A stretch of 64,000 bases of DNA from contig CAYFQE010000006.1 in assembly GCA_964345235.1 (NCBI GenBank), positions 1 through 64,000 of the forward strand, written 5' to 3'. The notes below the pieces were generated by a model. That model was not told where the DNA came from. It saw only the letters and a program-made list of their open reading frames with translations, and searched no databases. The translations under genes and the position numbers were made by a program. Each line of letters opens with the position of its first letter. Within the stretch, counting starts at the first letter, position 1. Below are positions 52,028 through 60,409 of this stretch, one piece after another. Source of the stretch: Scatomorpha sp964345235. GTDB taxonomy: Bacteria; Bacillota; Clostridia; Oscillospirales; Oscillospiraceae.

Positions 52028-52270
52028 ATGTCGAGCGCAGAGCCCCGCAAGCCTGTTAATAATGTGCAGTCCGAAGGAAATCCCAAGCAGCAGCAAAGGC
52101 CTGCAAAATCAAAAAGAAGCAGAGGAAGGCCAAGAGCGGATAAGAAAGCGCCGAATACCCAGCGGGTTAGTGAAGCGGCGAGCTCAAATATCTCCGAGCC
52201 AAAGCAAAAGGGAAAAAAGCCGTTTAACAAGCGCAGACGCAAGCGCGCCAAACCGACAAACAACGCTTAA
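52028..52270 (+). CDS. Basic tail, in frame with ricT, or separate small basic protein
   Basis: An ATG at 52028 opens 80 codons rich in Lys, Arg, Pro and Ser (QRPAKSKRSRGRPRADKKA, KPFNKRRRKRAKPTNNA). Most of it looks like a disordered nucleic-acid-binding tail. The same frame is open all the way back to the ricT stop, so this may be a C-terminal extension of RicT cut off by a TAG. An own start is weakly supported: GGA lies immediately before the ATG. The stop codon overlaps that of the convergent SDR gene. Expression status is uncertain. Confidence 0.4.
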   Translation: MSSAEPRKPVNNVQSEGNPKQQQRPAKSKRSRGRPRADKKAPNTQRVSEAASSNISEPKQKGKKPFNKRRRKRAKPTNNA

Positions 52271-52971
52271 ATTATAAGACCTCCGTCAACACCGTATATT
52301 TGACCGCTTATGTATGAGGCCTCGTCAGATGCCAAAAATCGTATGAGCTTTGCCACATCTTCGGGAAGGCCGAGCCGCTCCACATTGCACGAGTCTATTA
52401 CTGCAGCTCTTGCTGCGGAATCAAGACAGGCGAGCATGTCGGTGTCAATGGCGCCGGGCGCAACAGAGTTTACCCTTATTCCCGAAGGGCCAAGTTCCTT
52501 AGCGAGCGATTTTGTAAGGGCGATAAGGGCGCCTTTTGTAGCGGAATAGGCCGCCTCACAGGAGCCGCCACGCAACCCGAGTATAGAGGACACAATAATT
52601 ATGTTTCCGCTTTTTCTGTTAATCATCTTGGGAAGTGCATTTTTAATACAATAAAAAGCGCCGTCTGTGTTTACAGAAAATATCTCCCGCCACTCCTCAT
52701 AACTCATGTCCTGAATAAGTCCGACCTTGGCAATTCCGGCGTTGCAACAGAGAATATCTAAAGGAGGAAGAGCGGCAAACATTTTTTCAACCTCATAAGG
52801 GTTTGCAACATCAGCCTTGATAGCGCAGGCATCCAGAGTTGTGGCAAGCTCAAGCGCTTTTTCTTCGGAATTATTGTAATTTATATAAACATTGAAGCCT
52901 TCCTCCGCAAAAAGTCGAGCGGTTGCGGCACCGATGCCGCGGGAAGAACCTGTTACGAGAACATTCTTCAT
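52267..52971 (-). CDS. SDR oxidoreductase (FabG-like)
   Basis: The 234-residue protein is a classical short-chain dehydrogenase: MKNVLVTGSSRGIGAATA (TGxxxGxG), CNAGIA (NAG), IVSSILG with catalytic Ser, YSATKGAL (YxxxK) and APGAIDT. It most resembles 3-oxoacyl-ACP reductases, but no fatty acid genes are near, so the substrate is not known. CGGAGG is 8 bases before the ATG. A clean full-length gene. Confidence 0.88.
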   Translation of the reverse strand: MKNVLVTGSSRGIGAATARLFAEEGFNVYINYNNSEEKALELATTLDACAIKADVANPYEVEKMFAALPPLDILCCNAGIAKVGLIQDMSYEEWREIFSVNTDGAFYCIKNALPKMINRKSGNIIIVSSILGLRGGSCEAAYSATKGALIALTKSLAKELGPSGIRVNSVAPGAIDTDMLACLDSAARAAVIDSCNVERLGLPEDVAKLIRFLASDEASYISGQIYGVDGGLII

Positions 52972-53055
52972 GAAGAAACCTCCGTTTAATCTTAAATAAT
53001 AAAAAGTATTTTACCATTATTAATTTACTATATCTACTGATAGTTTGGAGAGAAC

Positions 53056-53844
53056 ATGGATCAAGATACAGAAAAAAAACAAGCTTCATACAAAATAGTT
53101 TTTCTTGGCGTACTTTTTTTGGTGCTGGCCATTGCAATCGTTGCATATTGTATTTCACAAGGTGTGTTTACTTTTGAACCGAAAAAACTTCTAACATCAA
53201 ATGTCAACTCTCTGGTACAGATAGGCTTCGAATCTGAAGCTCCCAATGTTAATGTCACGCCCGATCTAAGCATAGCCAAGACGGCAAGTCCGCAGCACAC
53301 CGAAACTCCTGAGCCACAGGAAATTAAAATATTCATTGTGTGTGGACCCGGTGGAAAAATAGATCCGCCTAAAAGCTTTATTGTTATGGAAGGTGAAAGC
53401 GTAGTTTTTACCATCGAGCCCGATAAAGGTAATATTGTAAAAGAACTTATAATAGACGACAAAAATTATGGAAGAGTGCTTAAGTTTAAAATAGAGAACA
53501 TAAGGGAAGAGCATACGGTTGAAGTGTACTTCGAAATTAAACCCAAGCCGACACCCAGCCCCAGTCCAAGTCCCAGCCCCAGTCCNNNNNNNNNNNNNNN
53601 NNNNNNNNNNNNNNNNNNNNNNNNNNNNNNNNNNNNNNNNNNNNNNNNNNNNNNNNNNNNNNNNNNNNNNNNNNNNNNNNNNNNNCCCAGCCCCAGTCCA
53701 AGTCCCAGCCCCAGTCCCAGTCCAAGCCCTACTCCTAGTCCGAGTCTAAGTCCCAAGCCGACTTCGCCGCCGGGAGAAGATGAAGGTCCTGAGGGTAGCG
53801 GAAGTGCTTTGGAAGATTTTATAAATATAATTACGAACGGATAA
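53056..53844 (+). CDS. Membrane-anchored Ser-Pro-repeat protein with a gap in the sequence
   Basis: After a short cytoplasmic head and one membrane segment (about residues 12-35), a Thr/Pro-rich linker leads to a roughly 70-residue beta-sandwich. Its pattern (IFIVCGPGGKIDPPKSF, GESVVFTIEPDKGNIVKELI, ENIREEHTVEVYF) resembles InlB-B/Flg_new-type bacterial repeats. The rest is a long Pro-Ser repeat interrupted by 100 N, then a short tail. The gap sits in the repeat, so the true length and frame are unknown. A cell-surface role is likely. ATTTGGAG-type ribosome binding site (TTGGAGAGAAC) precedes the ATG. Confidence 0.7.
   Translation: MDQDTEKKQASYKIVFLGVLFLVLAIAIVAYCISQGVFTFEPKKLLTSNVNSLVQIGFESEAPNVNVTPDLSIAKTASPQHTETPEPQEIKIFIVCGPGGKIDPPKSFIVMEGESVVFTIEPDKGNIVKELIIDDKNYGRVLKFKIENIREEHTVEVYFEIKPKPTPSPSPSPSPSXXXXXXXXXXXXXXXXXXXXXXXXXXXXXXXXXXPSPSPSPSPSPSPSPTPSPSLSPKPTSPPGEDEGPEGSGSALEDFINIITNG
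53586..53685. other. Assembly gap of 100 N
   Basis: Exactly 100 N lie within tandem CCCAGCCCCAGTCCAAGT-like units, present on both sides. The true size is unknown. The gap marks a collapsed or unresolvable repeat. Confidence 0.97.
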
Positions 53845-53852
53845 TAAAAAGC

Positions 53853-53873
53853 ACCTCACCAAAACGGTGAGGT
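53853..53873. terminator. Terminator between the Ser-Pro protein and uraA
   Basis: ACCTCACC/GGTGAGGT (53853-53860 with 53866-53873), flanked by AAAAAGC and ACTTTTA, between converging genes. Confidence 0.78.
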
Positions 53874-53894
53874 ACTTTTATCTAAACAATAAGA

Positions 53895-55229
53895 CTAAAC
53901 TTTAAAGTTAACAGATGTGTCGCCCTGCATATCAACGCCGAATTCGTAATCTTTTCCTGGAAGAACAGCATTAAGCAGGATACCGACAATCGAAGCTACC
54001 GCAAGACCGCCAAAGCTTACCTTAACAGAGCCCAACATAACTTCAACATTTCCGGTGTAGCTTATTCCAATCGCTAAAACAAGTATAAGTGCGGCAATTA
54101 TTACATTTCTGCTGTTTGTAAAGTTGACTTTGTTTTCAACAACATTTCTAACACCGACAGCCGAAATCATACCGTAAAGAACCAAACTGACACCTCCGAT
54201 AGTGGCTTGAGGCATTGATTTTATCAGTTCTGAAAACTTGGGACAAAAAGAAAGAAGCACGGATATAACAGCCGCTATTCTAATTACCAAGGGGTCATAA
54301 ACCTTTGTGAGCACAAGAACTCCGGTATTTTCACCGTAAGTAGTGTTAGCCGGAGCTCCGAAGAGTGACGCTAAGCTTGTAGCAAGACCGTCACCAAGGA
54401 GTGTGCGATGCAGGCCCGGATCTTCGAGAAAATTTTGAGAGCATGTAGAGGAGATGGCGCAGATATCGCCAATGTGCTCAACCATGGTTGCAATTGCCAG
54501 AGGAACAATTGTGAGCGCTGCCGTAATTAAAAGGCTGCTGTCAAATTCTCCGCTTAAAAGACCAAAAACAGTGTCTTGCATTTCAAAAGGCAGACCAATC
54601 CATTTAGCGGACACCACGTTTGAAAAATCAACATTGCCGCTTAGAGCCGCAACCAGGTACGAGCCGAAAATACCTATGAGAATGGGAATGATTTTTACCA
54701 TGCCTTTTCCCCAGATATTGCATAGAATTACCAAGAACACGGCGACAACCGCAACACCCCAGTTTGATGAGGCATTAGTAATAGCCGAACCTGAAAGAGA
54801 AAGACCGATAGAAATAATTATCGGGCCTGTGACTATAGGCGGAAAGTAGCGCATAACTCTCTTTACTCCGCCAATCTTAATGAAAAATGCCAGTATGACA
54901 TACATTAAGCCGCTCAAAAACACACCGAAACAGGCATAGGGCAAAAGCGCTCTATCCCCATTGGGAGCTATGGCGAAATAACCTGCCAAGAATGCAAAAG
55001 AAGAGCCGAGAAAAGCGGGGACCTTGCCCTTACTGAGCAGGTGGAAGAGCAGCGTGCCGATTCCGGCAAAAAGCAGTGTTGCCGAAACGGAAAGACCTGT
55101 AAGAGTGGGAACCAGCACTGTGGCTCCGAACATTGCAAAGAGATGCTGAAAGCCCAGGAGACCGGCTTTTAAGGGACCAAGTTTTTTCGCATCATAAATT
55201 GCTTCCATCTCAGAATTCTGATTGTTCAT
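53895..55229 (-). CDS. uraA: Uracil permease (nucleobase:cation symporter 2)
   Basis: The ATG of MNNQNSEMEAIYD is chosen; an in-frame GTG 12 bases upstream overlaps the AGGT ribosome binding site. About 14 helices are expected in 444 residues. GLLGFQHLFAMFGATVLVPTLTG is the NCS2 start. FGAPANTTYGENTGVLVLT is the conserved substrate helix, and MPQATIGGVSLVLYG is close to the UraA helix 12 motif. It imports uracil with protons. It is downstream of pyrR in the same direction, so pyrimidine level controls it. Confidence 0.93.
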   Translation of the reverse strand: MNNQNSEMEAIYDAKKLGPLKAGLLGFQHLFAMFGATVLVPTLTGLSVSATLLFAGIGTLLFHLLSKGKVPAFLGSSFAFLAGYFAIAPNGDRALLPYACFGVFLSGLMYVILAFFIKIGGVKRVMRYFPPIVTGPIIISIGLSLSGSAITNASSNWGVAVVAVFLVILCNIWGKGMVKIIPILIGIFGSYLVAALSGNVDFSNVVSAKWIGLPFEMQDTVFGLLSGEFDSSLLITAALTIVPLAIATMVEHIGDICAISSTCSQNFLEDPGLHRTLLGDGLATSLASLFGAPANTTYGENTGVLVLTKVYDPLVIRIAAVISVLLSFCPKFSELIKSMPQATIGGVSLVLYGMISAVGVRNVVENKVNFTNSRNVIIAALILVLAIGISYTGNVEVMLGSVKVSFGGLAVASIVGILLNAVLPGKDYEFGVDMQGDTSVNFKV

Positions 55230-55290
55230 TTCATACCTCACTTATCTTGTCTTTATCTATGAGAAGCGCACAGCGCAAACTCGGCATACT

Positions 55291-55827
55291 TCATTTTTCA
55301 AGAAGATATACTCCCGTCTCTCCGTCGTATTCGCTTAGGCGAACTTCAACAATTTCCGAGTGGGATGTGGGAATGTTTTTGCCTACAAAATCGGGCCTTA
55401 TGGGAAGCTCTCTATGGCCTCTGTCTATAAGAACTGCAAGCTGTATGGATTTTGGGCGCCCGAACGAGAACACCGCCTCAATCGCGGCTCTAACAGTTCT
55501 GCCGGTGTATATGACATCATCAACCAAGACAACAGTCTTGTTTGCAACCGGAACAGAGAGCAAATCATGGCGTAAAATAGGATTTTCAGCTATTTTTTCA
55601 AGGTCGTCTCTATAGTAGCTTATATCTAAATTTGCGCAGGGAACTGTTATGCTTTCAATCTGACACAAGTTTTGCTGAAGAATGTTTGCAAGACATTCGC
55701 CCCGTCTCTTTATGCCAAGGAGCACAGTTTCAGATACGCCCTTATTTTTTTCACTTATTTCATGAGAAATTCTCATAAGAGCGCGATTTATCGCCTTGTC
55801 ATCCATGAGTATGGCCTTAATATTCAT
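55291..55827 (-). CDS. pyrR: Pyrimidine operon attenuator/uracil phosphoribosyltransferase PyrR
   Basis: The start is the ATG of MNIKAILMDDKAINRAL behind TTTGGAG, giving 178 residues, the normal PyrR length; a longer frame would read the leader. It has the PRPP loop TVVLVDDVIYTGRTVRAA, GIKRRGECLA and YYRDDLEKI. PyrR binds pyrimidine leader RNA when UMP is high and promotes termination; it also has a weak uracil phosphoribosyltransferase activity. It is followed by uraA. Its own leader has a terminator just before the start codon. Confidence 0.96.
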   Translation of the reverse strand: MNIKAILMDDKAINRALMRISHEISEKNKGVSETVLLGIKRRGECLANILQQNLCQIESITVPCANLDISYYRDDLEKIAENPILRHDLLSVPVANKTVVLVDDVIYTGRTVRAAIEAVFSFGRPKSIQLAVLIDRGHRELPIRPDFVGKNIPTSHSEIVEVRLSEYDGETGVYLLEK

Positions 55828-55836
55828 AAAAACTCC

Positions 55837-55873
55837 AAAAAAATCCGCTACCAGGTTTAATCCAAGCGAGCGG
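55837..55873 (-). terminator. Leader terminator (attenuator) of pyrR-uraA
   Basis: On the minus strand CCGCT (55849-55845) and AGCGG (55873-55869) can pair around about 19 bases; a run of seven T (55843-55837) follows directly and the TTTGGAG ribosome binding site follows that. This places a possible terminator inside the 120-base leader. I did not find the usual PyrR loop consensus, so the mechanism is uncertain. Confidence 0.45.
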
Positions 55874-55953
55874 CAAAAATTGAGATGCGACTTTGCCGGC
55901 ATCACGGTACCGACTTAAAAACCCATTTTTCTCTTCCTATTAACTTCCTTGAG

Positions 55954-55982
55954 AGTATATTACTAAAAAATGTAGAATGCAA
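55954..55982 (-). promoter_or_regulatory. Promoter of pyrR-uraA
   Basis: On the minus strand TTGCAT (55982-55977), 17 bases, TATACT (55959-55954), leaving a leader of about 120 bases to the pyrR ATG. Confidence 0.7.
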
Positions 55983-56037
55983 GGAAAATTTATCATATTT
56001 ATTAAATTAGTTTTGGACCAATATGCGTTTGACTAAA

Positions 56038-56066
56038 TTGACAGCATAAAACAGCAATGGTAAAAT
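56038..56066 (+). promoter_or_regulatory. Promoter of purC
   Basis: Perfect TTGACA (56038-56043), exactly 17 bases, TAAAAT (56061-56066). Confidence 0.75.
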
Positions 56067-56099
56067 TAATTAAAATAACATAATTCGGGGGAAACTCAA

Positions 56100-56774
56100 T
56101 TGGAATTACTTTATAACGGTAAAACTAAAGATGCTTACAGCCTTGCAAACGGCAATGTTCTGTTAAAGTTTAAGGATGACTGCACAGGTAAAGACGGAAT
56201 TTTCGATCCGGGTGAAAATAAGGTGGGGCTTAAAATAGAGGGAGTGGGCAGAGAGAATCTGAGGATGAGCAAATATTTCTTCGACATTTTGAGCTCAAAA
56301 GGAATCAAAACTCACTATGTTTCATCCAGTTTGGAAAAGGCCGAGATGGAAGTTTTAGCAGCGAAACCTTTCGGCAAGGGACTTGAGGTGATATGCAGAC
56401 GCAGAGCTGTCGGAAGTTTTGTAAGAAGATACGGTGAGTATGTAAAGACAGGTAAGCTTCTCCCGAACTATGTGGAAACAACATTTAAGGATGACGAAAA
56501 AGGGGATCCGTTGGTCACAAAAGACGGTCTTGTTGTTCTTGAAATTATGACGGAGGAACAGTATGATTCTTTAAAAGCTCAAGCTCAGAGAATAACGGAT
56601 GTAATACAAGAAGAGATGGCGAAAAAAGGACTCGAGCTATACGACATTAAGTACGAGTTTGGATATGCGGGTGAGGAGGTTATTTTAATAGATGAAATTT
56701 CTTCCGGAAACATGAGAGTATATAAAGAAAGTGAGCCGCTCAGCCCAATAGAACTTACAAAATATTTTGCTTAA
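56100..56774 (+). CDS. purC: Phosphoribosylaminoimidazole-succinocarboxamide synthase
   Basis: The 224-residue enzyme has LLYNGKTKDAYSL, the KFKDDCTGKDG segment and CRRRAVGSFVRRY. VLIDEISSGNMRVY-type ILIDEISSGNMR closes the active site. It joins CAIR with aspartate and ATP to make SAICAR in purine synthesis. The start is a TTG (56100) after CGGGGGAAACTCAA. No other purine gene is nearby, so it is isolated from the pathway cluster, with its own promoter. Confidence 0.95.
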   Translation: MELLYNGKTKDAYSLANGNVLLKFKDDCTGKDGIFDPGENKVGLKIEGVGRENLRMSKYFFDILSSKGIKTHYVSSSLEKAEMEVLAAKPFGKGLEVICRRRAVGSFVRRYGEYVKTGKLLPNYVETTFKDDEKGDPLVTKDGLVVLEIMTEEQYDSLKAQAQRITDVIQEEMAKKGLELYDIKYEFGYAGEEVILIDEISSGNMRVYKESEPLSPIELTKYFA

Positions 56775-56828
56775 CCTATTTAAAACAGATTTTTAAGAAA
56801 GTGATTAATCAAAACTTAGCTTTTGCTC

Positions 56829-56857
56829 TTGCAAGTAGTGACTAAATAGTCTATAAT
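56829..56857 (+). promoter_or_regulatory. Promoter of the small membrane protein gene
   Basis: TTGCAA (56829-56834), exactly 17 bases, perfect TATAAT (56852-56857). The downstream leader contains only AT-rich sequence up to AAGGAG. Confidence 0.75.
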
Positions 56858-56899
56858 ATAAAAAGATGGTTTAAATAAATACAGATAAGGAGAATGATT

Positions 56900-57076
56900 A
56901 TGGGAAAATTTCTTAAGGCCCTGTTAAAAGTTGTGTCTGTTACAGTTGTGCTCGCTGTTGTGGGTGCCGGTTTATTCTATTTCATGAGAAAAGAGAAATT
57001 CCTCAGCTTTAACGACTTTGTCGAAGAACTTAAAGATGAGTTGGCGACATTCCCCGTAGTGGCTCTTCTGTTCTAA
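56900..57076 (+). CDS. Small single-pass membrane protein
   Basis: The ATG of MGKFLKALLKVVSVTV is used (58 residues); the ATG two codons earlier is too close to AAGGAG. There is one membrane segment (about residues 10-29) and a short tail of acidic and aromatic residues (DFVEELKDELATFPVV). A strong promoter upstream and a terminator right after it support a real, separately transcribed gene. No family is recognised. Confidence 0.75.
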   Translation: MGKFLKALLKVVSVTVVLAVVGAGLFYFMRKEKFLSFNDFVEELKDELATFPVVALLF

Positions 57077-57096
57077 TCACTCGGAAAAAGCATGCT

Positions 57097-57134
57097 AAAA
57101 ATCCTCTCCTGTGTTTAATCAGAAGAGGATTTTT
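57097..57134 (+). terminator. Terminator of the small membrane protein gene
   Basis: An 11-bp stem (57097-57107 with 57124-57134) that ends in TTTTT, followed by ATATTTTTAG. Confidence 0.85.
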
Positions 57135-57150
57135 ATATTTTTAGATTTAT

Positions 57151-57191
57151 TTAAAAGAGTCCTAATCCAATGCCGATTAGGACTCTTTTAA
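57151..57191 (-). terminator. Terminator of the dlt-like cassette
   Basis: A perfect 17-bp stem (57151-57167 with 57175-57191) with a 7-base loop, directly after the last minus-strand gene. Confidence 0.82.
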
Positions 57192-57194
57192 AAA

Positions 57195-57743
57195 TTATTT
57201 GACTTCATACAGCGTATATTCAGCGGCAATGAGTTTATCCTGATTAAAACGGAGCTTAAGGACTGTTTTGCAATCGAGATAAAACAGGGTATCTCCGCTT
57301 TCATTTAAATCAAGCTTGAGCGGAGCCATGAGTTCCTTAACTGCAGTCATGCTAAGCCCGAATTTTACTCCCTGAGGTGTTTTAAACAAATCATCTTTGA
57401 TGCTTATTGAAGTAATTTTACGCTCTTCGTCAATTTCATTGACCATAAGCTGGAATCCGTCGTAGTAATAAAAAGAATCCATGCCCTGATATGCGCAACT
57501 CTCCGCCTCAAAAGTTCCAAACGGAGGAGGAAGAGCCGATAGCACAACATTTGCATCATCTAATATGCCTATACGAAGCTCCCCAACTTGAATAAAAAGC
57601 TTTTCATATGCAGGCAATGTGGTCAGTTGCTCCACAGTCAAAGGAGTCGGGGTAGCCGCCTGCTCGGTTGTTTCTTTTTGCGCTGTACAGGCGGTAAGAA
57701 TAAGCAGCGCCAAAAGCCATGTTGCGAATAAAGTTTTTCTCAT
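57195..57743 (-). CDS. Predicted lipoprotein, last gene of the dlt-like cassette
   Basis: A signal peptide and lipobox (MRKTLFATWLLALLILTAC) are followed by a Thr/Pro-rich linker and a globular domain of about 140 residues. The domain has FYYYDGFQLMVNEIDEE, KTPQGVKFGLSMTAVKEL and LKLRFNQDKLIAAEYTLY. Its content suggests a small beta-sheet fold like clostridial lipoproteins of unknown role. It starts 16 bases after the SGNH-like gene on the same strand and ends before a terminator. So it probably belongs to that operon. Confidence 0.72.
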   Translation of the reverse strand: MRKTLFATWLLALLILTACTAQKETTEQAATPTPLTVEQLTTLPAYEKLFIQVGELRIGILDDANVVLSALPPPFGTFEAESCAYQGMDSFYYYDGFQLMVNEIDEERKITSISIKDDLFKTPQGVKFGLSMTAVKELMAPLKLDLNESGDTLFYLDCKTVLKLRFNQDKLIAAEYTLYEVK

Positions 57744-57758
57744 ATATTTCTCCGAAAA

Positions 57759-58820
57759 TTATTTGATGCCGGTGATATAGCCAAGCTCGCGAAACTCCTC
57801 TTCCTGAAATGCTTTTCTGGCGTGGTAAACGGAACATTTTTCATCCCAAAGCAGAATCGTGTTCTTATCGTGCTCACCAAATTCAAATTCATCCGCAAGG
57901 TATTTGCCAAAATATAATGAGAGCTTTTCGGCTCCGTAAACATTCAAGTGAAGTCCGGCGTCGTAGCTGTCGAGGCTCATATCCAGTCCGATTTCCTCAA
58001 AGGAATTCAGAAAATTAATATACCGCAAATTTTCGCTTATTGCAAATTCTTCTATCTGGCTGTCCCATTCATCGTACCAATGCGGGTAAAGGCTTGGGGA
58101 TTTAATCAGTACAAGTTCAGAGTCGTTTTTCTCACAGAGCTCTTTCATTTGCTTTAAATATGAAAAACATTTTTCCGATATATTATAGTCTGTCAGAACA
58201 GGAGGCTCGGGAAGCATTTTCATAGGTTTTATGTCACAGCGCATAAGATAGCCCGAGTCACTGATGGCTTCCTTTTTAAAAACATACTCAAAGTCCTCAA
58301 GCTCAAGTTCTTTCCAGCGCTCATGAAATCTGAGAATCGGAAATACATAGCTAAGCAAGGTTTCGCCTTCCGTCATCGAATCGACTGCGGCTCTCAGCTT
58401 AAACAAACTCAGCGGCATGCCATCGATAGTCATCCTGTTATACGCTTCTTTTTGAGGCTCGGAGTACTTCATCGCCTGAACATTGTAAACAACGATTTTT
58501 GGAGTTTCCCGAGCGAAAACTTCTTCTAAAAGCCAGTATGACTGCCAAATCAGCTGCTGTGCAGAGCCTCTTACATAAGAACTTATTCCAAAGTTCTCCC
58601 AAAGAGTCACCGGTGAAAAGTTTTCAAAAACTTCACAGTCGCCCAAAAAAATAACATCATGAGGAACTTCTTCCAAATAGTAGTCACCTGTCAAAGCGCC
58701 CTCTTTAATTGCGCTCCTGTATTTGGGCATAAAAAGCTCACCCAAAAACACCAGAAGCGCAATTGAGAAAATTAAGTATATTAAAATATAAAGCGTTTTT
58801 GAATATTTTCTCTTAAACAT
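57759..58820 (-). CDS. SGNH/DltD-like envelope protein
   Basis: The 353-residue protein has one N-terminal membrane anchor (YILIYLIFSIALLVFLGELF). A GDS-like block (DVIFLGDCEVFENFSP, with Cys in place of Ser), IVVYNVQAMKYSEP and, near the end, DAGLHLNVYGAEKLSLYFG with an Asp-x-x-His pair follow. This is the SGNH layout of DltD, AlgX and their relatives. They help pass acyl groups to wall polymers. The replacement of the nucleophile Ser by Cys is notable. It follows the MBOAT gene by 8 bases, so the two act together. Confidence 0.8.
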   Translation of the reverse strand: MFKRKYSKTLYILIYLIFSIALLVFLGELFMPKYRSAIKEGALTGDYYLEEVPHDVIFLGDCEVFENFSPVTLWENFGISSYVRGSAQQLIWQSYWLLEEVFARETPKIVVYNVQAMKYSEPQKEAYNRMTIDGMPLSLFKLRAAVDSMTEGETLLSYVFPILRFHERWKELELEDFEYVFKKEAISDSGYLMRCDIKPMKMLPEPPVLTDYNISEKCFSYLKQMKELCEKNDSELVLIKSPSLYPHWYDEWDSQIEEFAISENLRYINFLNSFEEIGLDMSLDSYDAGLHLNVYGAEKLSLYFGKYLADEFEFGEHDKNTILLWDEKCSVYHARKAFQEEEFRELGYITGIK

Positions 58821-58828
58821 AAACTCTC

Positions 58829-60409
58829 TTAAAACTGATTATAAATAAATTCTGTCTGCTCATAGCCAAAACCGTAGACTCCGAAAACCAAGACTATGGT
58901 GACTAAGCTAAGGTATATTAAGTCTCTGTATAAAGGTTTGAGCTCTTCGAGCTTAAGCCTGATATCGCCATGCTTGCTCTCATATAAGCTCACAGATACT
59001 AAAATCACAACCCCAATAAAAACCACGATGTAATCAGCCGAAACAAGCCCGAATGAAAGCAATGTCTGCACTACGGGTTTGGTTGTTTGATTGGGCACAA
59101 ACAGGCTTTTAATCATCGCAAAAGTTAAAGGCACATTTCTGTAGCAGTCAAAACACCTGATTGCGCACATAAGCAAAAAAGTTCTCATTATTTCAAAGCC
59201 GGTGTAAAGCTTACTGCCGACTAGTCTTGGGCATCTGTTTCTGAACCTTTCGGAAAAAGGCTTGAATTCCTCAGCCAGCAATATGAAAAACGCATTTAGA
59301 AGACCCCAGACGATGAAGTTCCACGCAGGTCCATGCCAAAGGCCAGTTAAAAACCAAGTTACAACTGTCGATATGTAAACACTAAGTTTTCGGCTTAATG
59401 CGGGAGAGAGCGCTCTGGAAGCTCTGGAGAGCTTCATAAGAAAGCCGGAGAGAGAGAGCGGATAGAACACATAGTCTTTAAACCACGCTCCCATGGAAAT
59501 ATGCCAGCGTCTCCAATATTCGGCAATATTTCTCGAAAAATATGGTCTTTTAAAGTTTTCGGGAAGCTTTATCCCCAAGCACTCTGACATCCCGATGGCT
59601 ATATCTATACCGCCGGTAAAGTCGGCGTATAGCTCCGCCGCATAAAACAAAGCGGCAATAAGAACAAAAATGCCTTTGTATTCAGCTCCCGGAGCGCAGA
59701 GACCGGTCACCACAGGCAGAAGTCTGTCGGCAATTACAAGCTTTTTAAAGTAACCAAAGAGCATGCGGGAAAGTCCGGAGCGAAGTGTGCGTGAGGAAAA
59801 ACTTTTCTCTTCAAAAAGTTCGTTTTTAAGCTTTTCCCAACGAGCTATCGGACCTTGAATTATCAAAGGAAAGTACGAGGTAAACAGCAGAAGTTTGAGG
59901 TAATTTTTTTCCGAATCAACCTTTTTCCAGTAGACATCAACTATATAGCTTATGTTCCTGAAAGTATAAAAAGAAATGCCGAGAGGAAAAAGAAGACTCG
60001 GTTTTCCGATGTTTGTTCCAAAGACGGTGTTTAAGTTATCAATAAAGAAGTTCGTATATTTAAGACTGCCAAGCAGAATAAGATTTAAACCGAGCCCTAT
60101 TATAAGAGCATATTTCCTCTTACGCCCAAATAACGATTTTATATTTTTTTTGTCGTCACGAGTACTGTCTTCGGGCAATGAAGAGAGGGCAAGTTTTTCT
60201 CTCTTAAAGCCGTGGGAGATGAGCAGGCCGCAAGCCCATGAGAAAAATGACGAACAGACTATAAATATGTTCGCCTCAATGCCTGCAAAAGAATAAAAGA
60301 CAAGGCTGAATATCAAAAGAAGTGGCCAGCGAGTCTTATGCGGCAGGCAATAATATAAAATTACAAGCAGGGCAAAAAGTAAAATAAAGTTAAGCGAGGT
60401 AAAGCTCAA
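58829..60409 (-). CDS. MBOAT O-acyltransferase (DltB-like)
   Basis: The 526-residue polytopic protein has the MBOAT active-site features: RYFSRNIAEYWRRWHISMGAW and, later, FLTGLWHGPAWNFIVWGL with catalytic His. The N-half shows PLGISFYTFRNISYIVDVYW. This family includes DltB, AlgI and PatA, which move acyl groups across the membrane from a carrier. The start is a TTG directly behind the ACP stop, with GAGG in the ACP end. It is located between an ACP and an SGNH-like gene, as in dlt and alg cassettes. Confidence 0.9.
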   Translation of the reverse strand: MSFTSLNFILLFALLVILYYCLPHKTRWPLLLIFSLVFYSFAGIEANIFIVCSSFFSWACGLLISHGFKREKLALSSLPEDSTRDDKKNIKSLFGRKRKYALIIGLGLNLILLGSLKYTNFFIDNLNTVFGTNIGKPSLLFPLGISFYTFRNISYIVDVYWKKVDSEKNYLKLLLFTSYFPLIIQGPIARWEKLKNELFEEKSFSSRTLRSGLSRMLFGYFKKLVIADRLLPVVTGLCAPGAEYKGIFVLIAALFYAAELYADFTGGIDIAIGMSECLGIKLPENFKRPYFSRNIAEYWRRWHISMGAWFKDYVFYPLSLSGFLMKLSRASRALSPALSRKLSVYISTVVTWFLTGLWHGPAWNFIVWGLLNAFFILLAEEFKPFSERFRNRCPRLVGSKLYTGFEIMRTFLLMCAIRCFDCYRNVPLTFAMIKSLFVPNQTTKPVVQTLLSFGLVSADYIVVFIGVVILVSVSLYESKHGDIRLKLEELKPLYRDLIYLSLVTIVLVFGVYGFGYEQTEFIYNQF

